DNA from: Actinomycetota bacterium
GTDB lineage: Bacteria > Actinomycetota > Acidimicrobiia > Acidimicrobiales > RAAP-2
Direction of reading: 5' to 3'
Assembly (NCBI GenBank): GCA_021324045.1
Contig: JAJPJV010000011.1
Location: 1-64,000 of the forward strand
Length of the DNA: 64,000 nt
Positions 18,458 to 27,492 of the stretch are shown here, one piece after another. Positions within the stretch are counted from its first letter, which is position 1. Each line of letters starts with the position of its first letter. A program made the position numbers and the translations under genes. The notes beneath the pieces were generated by a model, which saw nothing but the letters and a program-made list of their open reading frames with translations, was not told the DNA's origin and ran no database searches.

Positions 18458-19732
18458 ATGAGGGTCCGCGCCCTTTCCCGGCCGCCGATCGCACACGCCG
18501 CGCGAGTCGCGCTCGTCGTCGCGCTCGTCATCGGCGTGCTCTTCTTCCTATTCGCGTTGATCTTCGACCTCCTCGACCACGACCACCTCGTGGCCCAGGT
18601 GGACAACGGGCTCGCCGAGCGACTCTCCGAGGTCAGCCATCCCGGCGGCCTCCGCCTGGGCGTGGGCCACGTCGACTACGGCCAAGACGTCGACGCCGCA
18701 CCGATCGTGCTGTGGAGAGTCGACCACGATGGCCGTGCGGTTCGCTGGAGCGACGCGGGGCCGCAGCTCGCACCCTCGGCATGGTCCCGCAGCGGCGAGC
18801 CGACGACTGCGACCCTCGGAACGAGCTCGTTCCGCCTCCTTGCGGTCCGCTCGGGCAACGGATGGTGGGTTGCCGGCCAGAGCCTCGCCGCGACGAACCA
18901 CATCGGCTCGGTGCTGCTCACGGCCGAGCTCATTGCCGGTCCGATCCTCGTCGTCGCGGTGTTCTTCGGCGCGCTGGTGATCGGGCTCAAGGCCTCCGGT
19001 CCCATCGAGCAGGCCCGACGGCGTCAACTGGAGTTCACCGCCGACGCCTCCCACGAGCTTCGCACGCCGCTCAGCGTGATCCAGGCCGAGGCCAACCTGG
19101 CACTGCGCACGCGCCGCGACGCGGGCACCTATCGCACGACGATCGAGCGGATCCAGGCCGAGAGCGAGCGGCTCCGCCGGATCGTCAACGACCTGCTCTG
19201 GCTGGCGCGCTTCGATTCCGAACCGCCGCCTCCCGGTGACGAGCCGGTCGACTTGGTCACCATCGCGACGGCCTGTGCCGACCGCTTCAGCGCCGTCGCC
19301 CGGTCCAAAAACATCGAGCTGACCGTCCGTCACGAGGGCAAGGGGCATCCGCTGATCAAGGCGCCGCCCGAATGGATCGATCGGCTCATCGGCGTGCTCG
19401 TCGACAATGCCTGCCGCTACGCCGGCACCGGGGGCGCCGTGCGCGTCCTGGTGGCGATGCGGGGCAATCGCGTCTCGCTGTGCGTCGAGGACACCGGCCC
19501 GGGGATCCCCGAGAGCGAGCGTGCGCACCTCTTCGACCGGTTCCATCGCGCGACGACCGAGGGCACCGGCGCGGGACTCGGGCTCGCCATCGCCGATGCA
19601 GTCGTCCGCTCGACCGGGGGCCGCTGGCGAGTCGCGGACGCCCCCGGGGGTGGTGCGCACATGGAGGTCCTCTGGCACCGCTCCCCGACCAAGGATCTCG
19701 GGCACTCCGATCCCAGCGCCGGCGCTGCATGA
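18458..19732 (+). CDS. Membrane sensor histidine kinase
   Basis: The product is 424 residues from the ATG at 18458; the GAGG overlapping the upstream stop codon can serve as ribosome binding site. It has a transmembrane helix at about 14-40, an extracytoplasmic sensor of roughly 110 residues with a GWWVAG segment, and a second helix at about 152-175. HisKA has the phosphorylated His199 in DASHELRTPLSVIQ. HATPase_c has DNACRYAG (N box), EDTGPGIP (G1) and GAGLGLAIADAVV (G2). The kinase looks complete and is cotranscribed with the response regulator. The sensed signal is unknown. Confidence 0.93.
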   Translation: MRVRALSRPPIAHAARVALVVALVIGVLFFLFALIFDLLDHDHLVAQVDNGLAERLSEVSHPGGLRLGVGHVDYGQDVDAAPIVLWRVDHDGRAVRWSDAGPQLAPSAWSRSGEPTTATLGTSSFRLLAVRSGNGWWVAGQSLAATNHIGSVLLTAELIAGPILVVAVFFGALVIGLKASGPIEQARRRQLEFTADASHELRTPLSVIQAEANLALRTRRDAGTYRTTIERIQAESERLRRIVNDLLWLARFDSEPPPPGDEPVDLVTIATACADRFSAVARSKNIELTVRHEGKGHPLIKAPPEWIDRLIGVLVDNACRYAGTGGAVRVLVAMRGNRVSLCVEDTGPGIPESERAHLFDRFHRATTEGTGAGLGLAIADAVVRSTGGRWRVADAPGGGAHMEVLWHRSPTKDLGHSDPSAGAA

Positions 19733-19735
19733 CGG

Positions 19736-21616
19736 TCACCGCGACGCGGACGTACCGTGGGGGCTTGGCTCGGGGGGCACCCGATCGCCCCCCCGATACC
19801 ACGAGCGCCAGATGAGCCGGTGCACGGGGATCCACCGCGGGATGTCGCGCAGACCAGGGATGAAGGGCACGAGGAGCAGCAGCAGCGTCGCCAAGCCCGT
19901 GAGGTAGATCGCAATGAGGTCGACGTTGGCGGAGCTGCGAAACCCCGGCACCTGGTACCAGAGCTGGTAGAGCCACAACCACGGCTGGCCCGGGTAGCTG
20001 CCGGTCTCGTTCATGACGCCCCACTGGGTGCCGGTCAAATGCTCTGCTTTCGCTCGGCTGGCGAAGTAGCTCCCGTCCTCTAAGAACAGAAGCGGCCGGG
20101 TGAAATTCGTCCCGTAGAACGGCTGCTGCGCGATGAGGTCCGCATCGAGCGCACCGCTGCGCGCGAGCGCGAGCTCGCTGCCGACCAGCGTCGGAACGGG
20201 ACCGTCGGGTGCGGACGGCACGACCGCGACGCCCCTTTCGAAGCGCACGCGAGGCAGCACCTTGAGGTAGGCACGGTTCCACGTCGCGCGCTGCGCCGCC
20301 GAAGCCTGCTCGTAGCGCTTGAGGGCGGCCGCGACCTGCGGGTCGCTCGGGGCCACCTTGGCGAGGGGTGACAGCACGAAGGTCTTCGCAGGATCGATCG
20401 GCTGGCGGACCCCGGCCAGGGTCTGCCACGACACGCCGATCCGCTGCACGTTCGCGGTCCCGTGGTTGTACGGCGGCCCGTACCTGGCGGTCTCGCTCGT
20501 GCCGGCGAGCTCGCTCGCGGCCGTGGCGAGGAAGTCCGCAGGCGCCACCTGCGACCAGCTCTGGATCGTCACGGGTGGGACGTCGGGCGAGGAGAGCAGG
20601 CCCGCGAGGAGAAAGACGAGGGCCGCCACGATGACCACGGCCACCGTGCCTTCTTTCACGATGTCGTAGCGACGCGTCGGGCCCCGCCAGTGCGCCGCCT
20701 CGTTGCGGGCGATCAGACGCCGGGCTGGCGCCCTCGGCCCGCCGAGCGAACCGGTGCTGACGATCGGCGGCACCACGCCGCGGGCGCGAACGGCCACGAC
20801 GTGCAGGCCGACGATGGCGACGAGCACGATGGGGACGAGCACCACGTGCCACAGCAGCATCTGACCGAAGTTCATGAGATTGAAGAACGAACCGATCCCC
20901 GCCGCGTTGAATGCGTCCTTGCCGTTCGTGGCGATCCACTGCGAGTCGAAGTTCTGTTGCGACAGGTACCCGGTGAAAGCCTCGACCACCGAGGCGAGGA
21001 ACGCGATCACACCGGTGATCCAGGTCCTGGCCCGGCGACCACGCCATGCGGCCATCCAGAACTTGCCCCACAGGTGGATGACCATGAGCGCCATGAACAG
21101 CTCGACGCTCCAGAGGTGGAGGCTGTTGAAGAAGTGGCCGACGGGATTGGTGTGCCACCAATCGGTCCCCCCGAGGGCGATCGCGAAGCCCGAAACGATC
21201 GCCATGCCGAGCGCCGCCAGCGTGGCGACGCCGAAGACGTACACCCAGGACGCCACGTAGGCCGGCTGGCGATCGGGGATGAGCCGCTCCGGCGGCAACG
21301 TGGCGAGGAGGCGACGGCGAAGGCGCGCCGTCCACATGGCGGCGCGTTCTCCATCCGGGACGCCCGGCGTCGACGTGGTCCCGCCCGTGGATGGCTCCTC
21401 GAGAAGCGCCTCGCGCTCCGGCGGCGGGTCGTCTTCGCTTGCGGCGTCCTTGTCCCCCTTCGGGAACGGAACGACCAGCGCGGCACCGAAGATCACCACC
21501 ATCACGGCGATCAGCACCAGGTTCGCCTCCGAGACGGTGAAGATCGACCAGTGCAGGTAGCGACCGGGCTGGTCGAGGTTCGCCACAGCAGCGAGCATCG
21601 GCTTCGTCACGGCCAT
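19736..21616 (-). CDS. Cytochrome b (QcrB/b6-like) with C-terminal extension
   Basis: The product is about 626 residues from the ATG at 21616. It is an integral membrane cytochrome b. Two haem-ligating His pairs are visible: HLWSVELFMALMVIH (14 apart) and HVVLVPIVLVAIVGLH (15 apart). The 15 spacing in the second pair is the cytochrome b6-type pattern. A long extracytoplasmic segment (about 345-560) precedes a final helix near 575-595. No Rieske protein or cytochrome c gene lies nearby, so it is an orphan. It probably takes part in quinol oxidation, with partner proteins encoded elsewhere. It is convergent with the histidine kinase. Confidence 0.8.
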   Translation of the reverse strand: MAVTKPMLAAVANLDQPGRYLHWSIFTVSEANLVLIAVMVVIFGAALVVPFPKGDKDAASEDDPPPEREALLEEPSTGGTTSTPGVPDGERAAMWTARLRRRLLATLPPERLIPDRQPAYVASWVYVFGVATLAALGMAIVSGFAIALGGTDWWHTNPVGHFFNSLHLWSVELFMALMVIHLWGKFWMAAWRGRRARTWITGVIAFLASVVEAFTGYLSQQNFDSQWIATNGKDAFNAAGIGSFFNLMNFGQMLLWHVVLVPIVLVAIVGLHVVAVRARGVVPPIVSTGSLGGPRAPARRLIARNEAAHWRGPTRRYDIVKEGTVAVVIVAALVFLLAGLLSSPDVPPVTIQSWSQVAPADFLATAASELAGTSETARYGPPYNHGTANVQRIGVSWQTLAGVRQPIDPAKTFVLSPLAKVAPSDPQVAAALKRYEQASAAQRATWNRAYLKVLPRVRFERGVAVVPSAPDGPVPTLVGSELALARSGALDADLIAQQPFYGTNFTRPLLFLEDGSYFASRAKAEHLTGTQWGVMNETGSYPGQPWLWLYQLWYQVPGFRSSANVDLIAIYLTGLATLLLLLVPFIPGLRDIPRWIPVHRLIWRSWYRGGDRVPPEPSPHGTSASR

Positions 21617-21822
21617 GACGGTACGCCTCTGGGCGCCCGGACGCCCAGGGTCCAACGTCCCGACCCCGTAGCGCTCACCCCTGGTCCAGGCCCTGCCCGT
21701 CGTCGGGTTGCCGTCATGGCCGCGAAGCGGTCAACCTGGTCCGGAGGACCTTCGCCCTGGGGCAAGCCGTGCGCCGTTGGCACGGACACAGAGGCAAGCG
21801 AGACGACGGGAAGCAATGGACC

Positions 21823-22812
21823 ATGCCTGAGCTCAGAAGGCGCCGTCGCGGGTGGCCGCATGGGCGCTTGCGCGCCCTTTCGGTCGCCACGCTCTTCGCG
21901 CTCGTCACAGCAGGGTGCTCGACCCCTGCCATCAGCGCGCATCGCTCAGGGATCTCGTCGCCGAATGCGGGTGCCGCCCACGCCTCGCCGACGACCGCCC
22001 CGGCCGCGCCCGCGCCGACGACCACGACCACGGTCCCCGAACAACCGGGCTGGACTCCGGTGAGCACCGGTCCCCGAGGGATCGCCGTCGACGAGCGGAC
22101 GATCACCGCTGCCGACGGGAACCAGATCACCGTGGCGCGGTTTCGGGTCGGCCTCACGCGCTTCGACCTCCATGTCGGCAGCCAGGATCCCCCGACCGGT
22201 GGCGCTTCTCTTCCCCCCGACGCCGGTGCTGCGATCAGTGCCACCGAGAGCCCCCTGCTGCTCGCAGCCTTCAACGGTGGGTTCGAGGCTTCGAGCGGAG
22301 CCGGTGGCTTCCTCGTCGACGGCGTGACCCTGCTCCCGCTCGAGCCCGGAAACGCCAGCTTCGTGATCGACGCCAACGGCACCGGTCACGTCGGCGTGTG
22401 GGGCCAGGACCTTCCGGCACCCGGTGAGCACGTGGTGAGCGTGCGCCAGAATCTGGCCCCGCTCGTCGTCGGGGCGCAGCCCAGCCCCCAGATCGCCGAC
22501 ATCGCCGCCTGGGGTGCGACACTCGGTGGCGGTGCGGTCGTCGCCAGGAGCGCGCTTGGTGAAGACGCCCAGGGGAACATCCTCTACGCCGGCAGCATGG
22601 CAGCCCTCCCCGTCGACCTGGCGGATGCGCTCATCGCCTGCGGCGCGACCACGGCCATGGAGCTCGACATCAACCCCGAGTGGGTCCAGCTGGCCATGGC
22701 ATCGAGCCCGGGCGGACCGCTCAGCACGGGCGTCCCAGGACAGAACCGGCCCGCAGACCAGTACCTCACGGGTTGGACACGAGACTTCGTGGCGGTGCTA
22801 GCGAACTGGTAG
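21823..22812 (+). CDS. Lipoprotein with phosphodiester glycosidase (NAGPA)-like domain
   Basis: The product is about 329 residues from the ATG at 21823. An arginine-rich n-region and hydrophobic core end in the lipobox LVTAGC, so it should be lipid-anchored outside the membrane. A Pro/Thr linker follows. The body (about 85-329) resembles the phosphodiester glycosidase / DUF2233 family, with AAFNGGFEAS, GGFLVDG, a Gly-rich core and the late TAMELDINPEWVQLA. The family hydrolyses glycosyl phosphodiesters in the few characterised members; the substrate here is unknown. Confidence 0.75.
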   Translation: MPELRRRRRGWPHGRLRALSVATLFALVTAGCSTPAISAHRSGISSPNAGAAHASPTTAPAAPAPTTTTTVPEQPGWTPVSTGPRGIAVDERTITAADGNQITVARFRVGLTRFDLHVGSQDPPTGGASLPPDAGAAISATESPLLLAAFNGGFEASSGAGGFLVDGVTLLPLEPGNASFVIDANGTGHVGVWGQDLPAPGEHVVSVRQNLAPLVVGAQPSPQIADIAAWGATLGGGAVVARSALGEDAQGNILYAGSMAALPVDLADALIACGATTAMELDINPEWVQLAMASSPGGPLSTGVPGQNRPADQYLTGWTRDFVAVLANW

Positions 22813-22983
22813 CGGCATCCTCGGACGCTGCAGATGTGTCGAACCCGTGCACCGTTCGTCCTGTCCACGTAGTGTTGGCGACATCGTGTCCTGAGCAACA
22901 ACGTTCGGAAGGGCTCCGCGGCGATCATTTCTTCGGAAACCCCGCGGGGATGCGCTTTCGGACCCATGAGGAATCGGGGGGCT

Positions 22984-24657
22984 ATGGCAACCTGGGATCA
23001 ATCGGTCGACCTGGTCATCGTGGGATCGGGAGGCGGCGCCCTGGTGGGGGCCCTTGCCGCCGCTGACGCCGGGCTCGAGCCACTGGTCATCGAGAAGCAG
23101 GGCTTCGTCGGCGGCTCGACCGCCATGTCGGGCGGGATCATCTGGATGCCGAACAACCCGTTGATGGCCGCCGAAGGCGTCCCGGACTCCCACCAAGCGG
23201 GCCTCGACTACCTCGAAGCGGTGGTCGGCGACGCCGGTCCGGCATCCAGCCTCGCACGACGGGAGTCGTTCCTCACCAACGGCTATGAGATGATCACGAT
23301 GCTCCAGCGCAAGGGTGTCAAGCTCGTGCGCTGTCCCGGCTACTCGGACTACTACGACACGCGCAAGGGTGGGAACGCCGCGGGGCGCTCGATCGAAGGA
23401 GCGCCGTGGGACGGCCGTCAGCTCGGTGCCTGGCACGACAAGGTCAACCCCGGCATGGCGCGGGGCCTCGGTCTGGCCGTCAAGACCAACGAGATCCGCC
23501 ACCTGCCGATGTTCCTTCGGTCCCCCAAGTCCTTCGCCATCGCCGCGCGGGTGTTCTTCCGCACGAAGTGGGCGCAGCTTTTGGGTCAGGACCTCTTCAC
23601 CAACGGCATGTCGACGATCGGCCAGATCCTCAAGGTCGTCGTCGACGCGGGCATCCCCGTCTGGCTGAATGCCCCGGTGGAGAAGCTCATCGTCGAGAAC
23701 GGACGGGTCCGCGGCGTCGAGGCGACCCGCGACGGCACGCTCGTCGCCGTCGAGGGGCGCAAGGGGGTGCTGCTCGCGGCGGGCGGCTTCGAGCGCAACG
23801 CCGCCATGCGGCGCAAGTACAGCGGGGACCAGCCCAACGAGGCCCAGTGGACGATCGCCAACCCGGGAAACACCGGCGAGGTGCTGGCTGCCGCGATGGA
23901 CCTCGGCGCCAAGACCGACCTGCTCGACGAGGCCTGGTGGCTCCCCTCGCCCCGGCTCGAGCTGGCGGGGTCGATCTTGAACGTGGCGCGCCAGCTCCCG
24001 GGGACGATCTTCGTCGATCAAGCCGGGAAGCGCTTCGTCAACGAATCCAACTCCTACGTCGAGGTGGGCAAGGCGATGTACGCGGCGAAGGCGGTACCCT
24101 GCTGGCTGATCTTCGACGACGCGTTCCGTCGCCGCTACCCCACCCAGCGCGCCGGCTCGATCCTCAACTCCTTGCCCGGGCGCCCGCTCCCCTCCGAGTG
24201 GATCGACAACGGCTGGGTCAAGAAGGCGAACAGCATCGAGGAACTGGCTCGGGCCATCGGCGTCGACCCCGATGGCCTCATCGCCACGGTGCGGCGCTTC
24301 AGCGAGTACGCCAAGGTCGGCCAGGACCCCGATTTCGGGCGGGGCCAGTCGATGTACAACGCTGCCCTCGGTGACCCCGGATATCGGCCCAACCGGGCCC
24401 TCGGGCCGATCGAGAAGCCACCCTTCTACGCCACCGAGATCTACCCCTCCGACGTGGGGACCTGCGGCGGCCTGCTCTGCAACGAGCACGGGCAGGTGCT
24501 CGGGGAGAACGACGAGCCGATCCCTGGCCTCTACGCGACCGGCAACATCACCGCAACCGTGATGGGTCGCACCTATCCGGGCGCCGGAGCGAGCATCGCC
24601 AACACCATGGCCTTCGGGTACGCGGCTGCGCGCCACGCTGCCGGCGTCGTCGCATAA
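22984..24657 (+). CDS. KstD-like FAD-dependent dehydrogenase
   Basis: The product is 557 residues. The ATG at 22984 is preceded by GGGGGG. The N-terminal FAD-binding Rossmann motif is VDLVIVGSGGGALVGALAAA. GGSTAMSGGIIWMPNNP and the C-terminal YPSDVGTCGGLLCNEHGQVL and GRTYPGAGASIANTMAFGY are typical of the 3-ketosteroid delta-1-dehydrogenase / fumarate reductase flavoprotein superfamily. Length matches KstD (about 510-570). It may introduce a C=C bond next to a ketone in a cyclic substrate; steroid specificity is not established. It lies just before the catabolic region and could belong to it. Confidence 0.85.
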   Translation: MATWDQSVDLVIVGSGGGALVGALAAADAGLEPLVIEKQGFVGGSTAMSGGIIWMPNNPLMAAEGVPDSHQAGLDYLEAVVGDAGPASSLARRESFLTNGYEMITMLQRKGVKLVRCPGYSDYYDTRKGGNAAGRSIEGAPWDGRQLGAWHDKVNPGMARGLGLAVKTNEIRHLPMFLRSPKSFAIAARVFFRTKWAQLLGQDLFTNGMSTIGQILKVVVDAGIPVWLNAPVEKLIVENGRVRGVEATRDGTLVAVEGRKGVLLAAGGFERNAAMRRKYSGDQPNEAQWTIANPGNTGEVLAAAMDLGAKTDLLDEAWWLPSPRLELAGSILNVARQLPGTIFVDQAGKRFVNESNSYVEVGKAMYAAKAVPCWLIFDDAFRRRYPTQRAGSILNSLPGRPLPSEWIDNGWVKKANSIEELARAIGVDPDGLIATVRRFSEYAKVGQDPDFGRGQSMYNAALGDPGYRPNRALGPIEKPPFYATEIYPSDVGTCGGLLCNEHGQVLGENDEPIPGLYATGNITATVMGRTYPGAGASIANTMAFGYAAARHAAGVVA

Positions 24658-24729
24658 GGGCGAGCACCGATCGACAGTCGCCGAGGACCGAAGCGCCGAC
24701 CCGGAGGGCCCGGACCCACCGTCTTGTGC

Positions 24730-25638
24730 ATGATGGCCCCCGCCGAGGTGGCCCGGGTCTCGGCGCTGTTCCCCGACGTCTCCTTCGTCGAGGTCCCGGC
24801 GCACGGTGCCCTCCCTGCCGAGGTCCGTGCTGAGATCCTCCTCGTCAGTGGACCGGGCCCCAACCTTGGCCCGGTGCTCGAGCGTGGCGTGCGCTGGGTG
24901 CACACGACCGCCACCGGGATCGAGCGCTTCCCGACCGCCCTGCTCGGCGACCGCCTGTTCACCTGTTCTCGGGGAGCAGGAGCCATCGCGATCTCCGAAT
25001 GGGTCCTGGCGATGATGCTCGCGTTCGCCAAGCGCCTCCCGGAGAGCTGGACCCACGATGCCACCACCAGGTGGACCCGGGCCGACCTCGACACCCTCTA
25101 CGAACGCACCCTCTGTCTTGTCGGCATCGGCGGTATCGGCACCGCGATCGCCCATCGGGCGCTCGGTTTCGGGATGCGGGTCATCGCGCTGCGGCGTCGT
25201 CCGCTCCCCTCCCCGCTCCCGGGGGTCGAGATCGCAAGCCACCTCGACACGCTGCTGGAGCGAGCCGACCATCTCGTGCTCGCCGCCCCGCTGACGCCCA
25301 GCACGACGCACCTCCTCGACGCTCGGGCGTTGCGCATCGTCAAGCCGGGCCTGCACCTCGTCAACGTGTCACGAGGCGGTCTCGTCGACCAGGAGGCATT
25401 GCGGCTCGCCCTCGACGAGGGCACCGTGGAGCGGGCGTCCCTCGACGTCGCCACGCCCGAGCCGCTCCCGCCGGACCACTGGCTGTTGCGCCATCCCCGG
25501 GTCCGGCTCTCCCCGCACATCTCGTGGTCTGCCCCGTGGGGCCTCGATCGGACGTACGCGGTCTTCCGGGCAAACCTCGATCGGTACCTCGCCGGAGAGC
25601 CCCTCGCCGGGGTCGTCGACGTCGCCGAAGGGTACTGA
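24730..25638 (+). CDS. D-2-hydroxyacid dehydrogenase, NAD-binding
   Basis: The product is 302 residues from the ATG at 24730; an in-frame TTG lies 6 nt earlier. The NAD-binding fold carries LVGIGGIGTAIA followed by a basic loop (RRRPLP). The catalytic Arg sits in VNVSRGGLVDQ and the catalytic His in LSPHISW. The acidic residue is in the DVATPEPLP region. It fits the D-isomer 2-hydroxyacid dehydrogenase family that reduces 2-keto acids or oxidises 2-hydroxy acids. It runs 72 nt downstream of the KstD-like gene on the same strand, so cotranscription is possible. Confidence 0.87.
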   Translation: MMAPAEVARVSALFPDVSFVEVPAHGALPAEVRAEILLVSGPGPNLGPVLERGVRWVHTTATGIERFPTALLGDRLFTCSRGAGAIAISEWVLAMMLAFAKRLPESWTHDATTRWTRADLDTLYERTLCLVGIGGIGTAIAHRALGFGMRVIALRRRPLPSPLPGVEIASHLDTLLERADHLVLAAPLTPSTTHLLDARALRIVKPGLHLVNVSRGGLVDQEALRLALDEGTVERASLDVATPEPLPPDHWLLRHPRVRLSPHISWSAPWGLDRTYAVFRANLDRYLAGEPLAGVVDVAEGY

Positions 25639-25703
25639 TCGAGGGCCGCGGACCTCCAGATCCAGTCCCGTGGCGCTCGGCGGCCATCGTGGTCCGACCG
25701 GCC

Positions 25704-25752
25704 TGGACGACCCCAGGGAACAAGACTATGATCATGGTTTGCAAGGTGGTCA
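25704..25752 (+). promoter_or_regulatory. Operator copy A (TATGATCAT) overlapping a possible -10
   Basis: TATGATCAT lies at 25727-25735, followed by TTGCAA and AAGGTGGTCA to 25752. The same arrangement occurs near 33.86 and 48.73 kb. On the plus strand TATGAT (25727-25732) can act as a -10 with TGGACG (25704-25709) 17 nt upstream, serving the amidohydrolase at 25825. The operator would then block polymerase directly. Confidence 0.45.
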
Positions 25753-25824
25753 TGGCTGACGGCAGCACTGCCACCTTGGAGTTCGAGGGCCGAGCGGGCC
25801 GAGCGCGAAGAAAGGCGGGGGACG

Positions 25825-26964
25825 ATGGGTCAATCAACCGTGGACTACCGGGTCATCTCGACGGACAACCACATCAACGAACCACCCGGCACCTATGTGG
25901 ACCGAGTCCCGAAGCACTTGAAGGACCGCGCGCCGCGCATGATGCGCGGCGCGGATGGCGGCGACGGCTGGAGCTTCGACGGCAAACCGCCGAAGGTCAC
26001 GCTCGGACTCGGGGCAACCGGGGCCATCACCGAACAGGACTTCAAGAAGTACAAGAAGAGCGGGATCCGTTTCGAAGAGCTTTTGCCCGGGAACTACGAG
26101 GGGGCTGCCGCGATCAAGGACAACGAAATGGACGGTGTCGACGCGGCGACCATCTACCCGGCGGCCGTCGGCGGCGCCTACCAGATCAAAGACCGCGAGC
26201 TCGCCCTGGCCTGCGTCCGTGCCTACAACGATTGGCTGATCGACGACTTCTGCTCAGCCGATCCTTCGCGATTGCTCTCGTTGCCCTTCATGCCTGTCGA
26301 CGACGGGATCGACACGCTCGTCGCCGAGGCCGAGCGCGTCATCGAAAAGGGCGCTGCAGGCCTCTCCCTGCCGTTGCCCGAGGTCGCGTACCACGATCCC
26401 CGGTACGACCCGCTGTGGAAGGTGGCCTCCGAGGCCAAGGTTCCCGTCACCATCCATCGCGTGGGAGTCAACCGTGCCCAGAACGTTGACTTCCAGATCG
26501 ACGCCACCCCGGGGATCGCCGTCGTCGGCATCGTCCAGCGGTTCTTTTCGGCGATCAACCCGATCAGCAACATGATCTACACCGGCGTCTTCCAACGCTT
26601 CCCCGACCTCGTCTTCATCGCGGCCGAGGTCAACTGCGGATGGCTCCCGAGCCTCGCGATGCAGATGGACCAGGAATGGGAGCGCCAGCGCCATTGGTCC
26701 AAGCTGCCCATCGAGGAACCGCCGAGCTCTTACATCGGCAAGAACGTGTTCGTCACGGTCCTCGACGACTACGTCGGCTACCGCTACGCCAAGGATGACC
26801 CGCTGCTCGCCAGCGCGGCGATGTTCTCGAGCGACTACCCCCACTCCACAACCCTGTGGCCGCGGAGCAAGGAGTACATCGCGACGCTGACCGCCGGGAT
26901 GGACGAGCAGACCAAGCACCAGATCCTGGCGGGGAACGCGATCCGCGCGTACCACCTGGACTGA
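25825..26964 (+). CDS. Amidohydrolase-2 family metal-dependent hydrolase/decarboxylase
   Basis: The product is 379 residues; GGCGGGGG lies upstream of the ATG. This TIM-barrel protein of the amidohydrolase-related (PF04909) superfamily has an early D-x-H metal motif (VISTDNHINEPP), a mid-barrel His (PVTIHRVG) and a late metal Asp in SSDYPHSTTLWP. Members include ACMSD- and gamma-resorcylate-type decarboxylases and ring-opening hydrolases, so C-C or C-N cleavage is possible. It is closest in visible motifs to the copy at 49817. It stands alone behind operator copy A and opens the catabolic region. Confidence 0.85.
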   Translation: MGQSTVDYRVISTDNHINEPPGTYVDRVPKHLKDRAPRMMRGADGGDGWSFDGKPPKVTLGLGATGAITEQDFKKYKKSGIRFEELLPGNYEGAAAIKDNEMDGVDAATIYPAAVGGAYQIKDRELALACVRAYNDWLIDDFCSADPSRLLSLPFMPVDDGIDTLVAEAERVIEKGAAGLSLPLPEVAYHDPRYDPLWKVASEAKVPVTIHRVGVNRAQNVDFQIDATPGIAVVGIVQRFFSAINPISNMIYTGVFQRFPDLVFIAAEVNCGWLPSLAMQMDQEWERQRHWSKLPIEEPPSSYIGKNVFVTVLDDYVGYRYAKDDPLLASAAMFSSDYPHSTTLWPRSKEYIATLTAGMDEQTKHQILAGNAIRAYHLD

Positions 26965-27065
26965 CGGGGAGGCCTCCCCTCGCAGCGCCGCAACACGACC
27001 GTCGGTCGCAACGTGGGCCGTCGAGTGTCTGAGCGCGCACCGCCACAGGGCCGTTGGTGAAACCC

Positions 27066-27404
27066 TCAGGGCGACGGCGGGCAGATGCGCAGCTCCTTGA
27101 TCTCCCCGTCGACCACGGTGAAGACATCGAGCACCCGCAGATCCGTATCGCCGGCGCGAATGACTGCGGCAACCGTCGGGAGGTTGACGTAGAGGGTCTC
27201 GACGTGGGGCTGGGGCTTGAGGTTCTCCACGACGTGCCGGTAGAAGGCAGCGATCGCCGGGAAGCCCTCGTGACGTTGGCCCTGCTGGGTCGTGACGACC
27301 GCGTCGTGGGCATACAGGTCGGCCGCTGACGGGTCGCCCGCGCGTACTCGAGCGAACACCTCCCGGATGATCGCTTCAGGCGTTCGGGGTCTGGGGTCGG
27401 TCAT
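27066..27404 (-). CDS. SnoaL-like / NTF2-fold protein
   Basis: This 112-residue protein has the cone-shaped alpha+beta pattern of nuclear-transport-factor-2-like proteins (EAIIREVFARVRAGD ... AADLYAHDAVV ... GFPAIAAFYRHV ... VLDVFTVVDGEIKEL). Such proteins include ketosteroid-isomerase-like enzymes and polyketide cyclases, but the catalytic residues needed to choose between them are not evident. It is the last gene of the minus-strand operon that begins at 33704, lying 88 nt after the thiolase stop codon. The role is probably isomerisation or hydration of a pathway intermediate; this is inference. Confidence 0.7.
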   Translation of the reverse strand: MTDPRPRTPEAIIREVFARVRAGDPSAADLYAHDAVVTTQQGQRHEGFPAIAAFYRHVVENLKPQPHVETLYVNLPTVAAVIRAGDTDLRVLDVFTVVDGEIKELRICPPSP

Positions 27405-27492
27405 CGCCAGGTCCTTTCGTTCTCAGCCGGTGGCGCTTCCGAGACGCTGCCCCTTGGTCGGTCACGCCAGCAACATCGCCAGACCGATTCCG

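Noticed and set aside
22798-25356. An 852-residue minus-strand open frame
   Set aside because: It lies opposite the KstD-like and hydroxyacid dehydrogenase genes, is rich in Arg/Gly/Glu/Asp in the manner of antisense frames, and has no domain pattern.
25728-25800. A conserved short peptide starting at the ATGATCAT elements (frames begin MIIECKVV, MIIERKVV, MIMVCKVV)
   Set aside because: Identity is at the DNA level including third codon positions, it stops abruptly after about 25 nt, and the frames diverge or run into other genes. A DNA-binding element explains this better.
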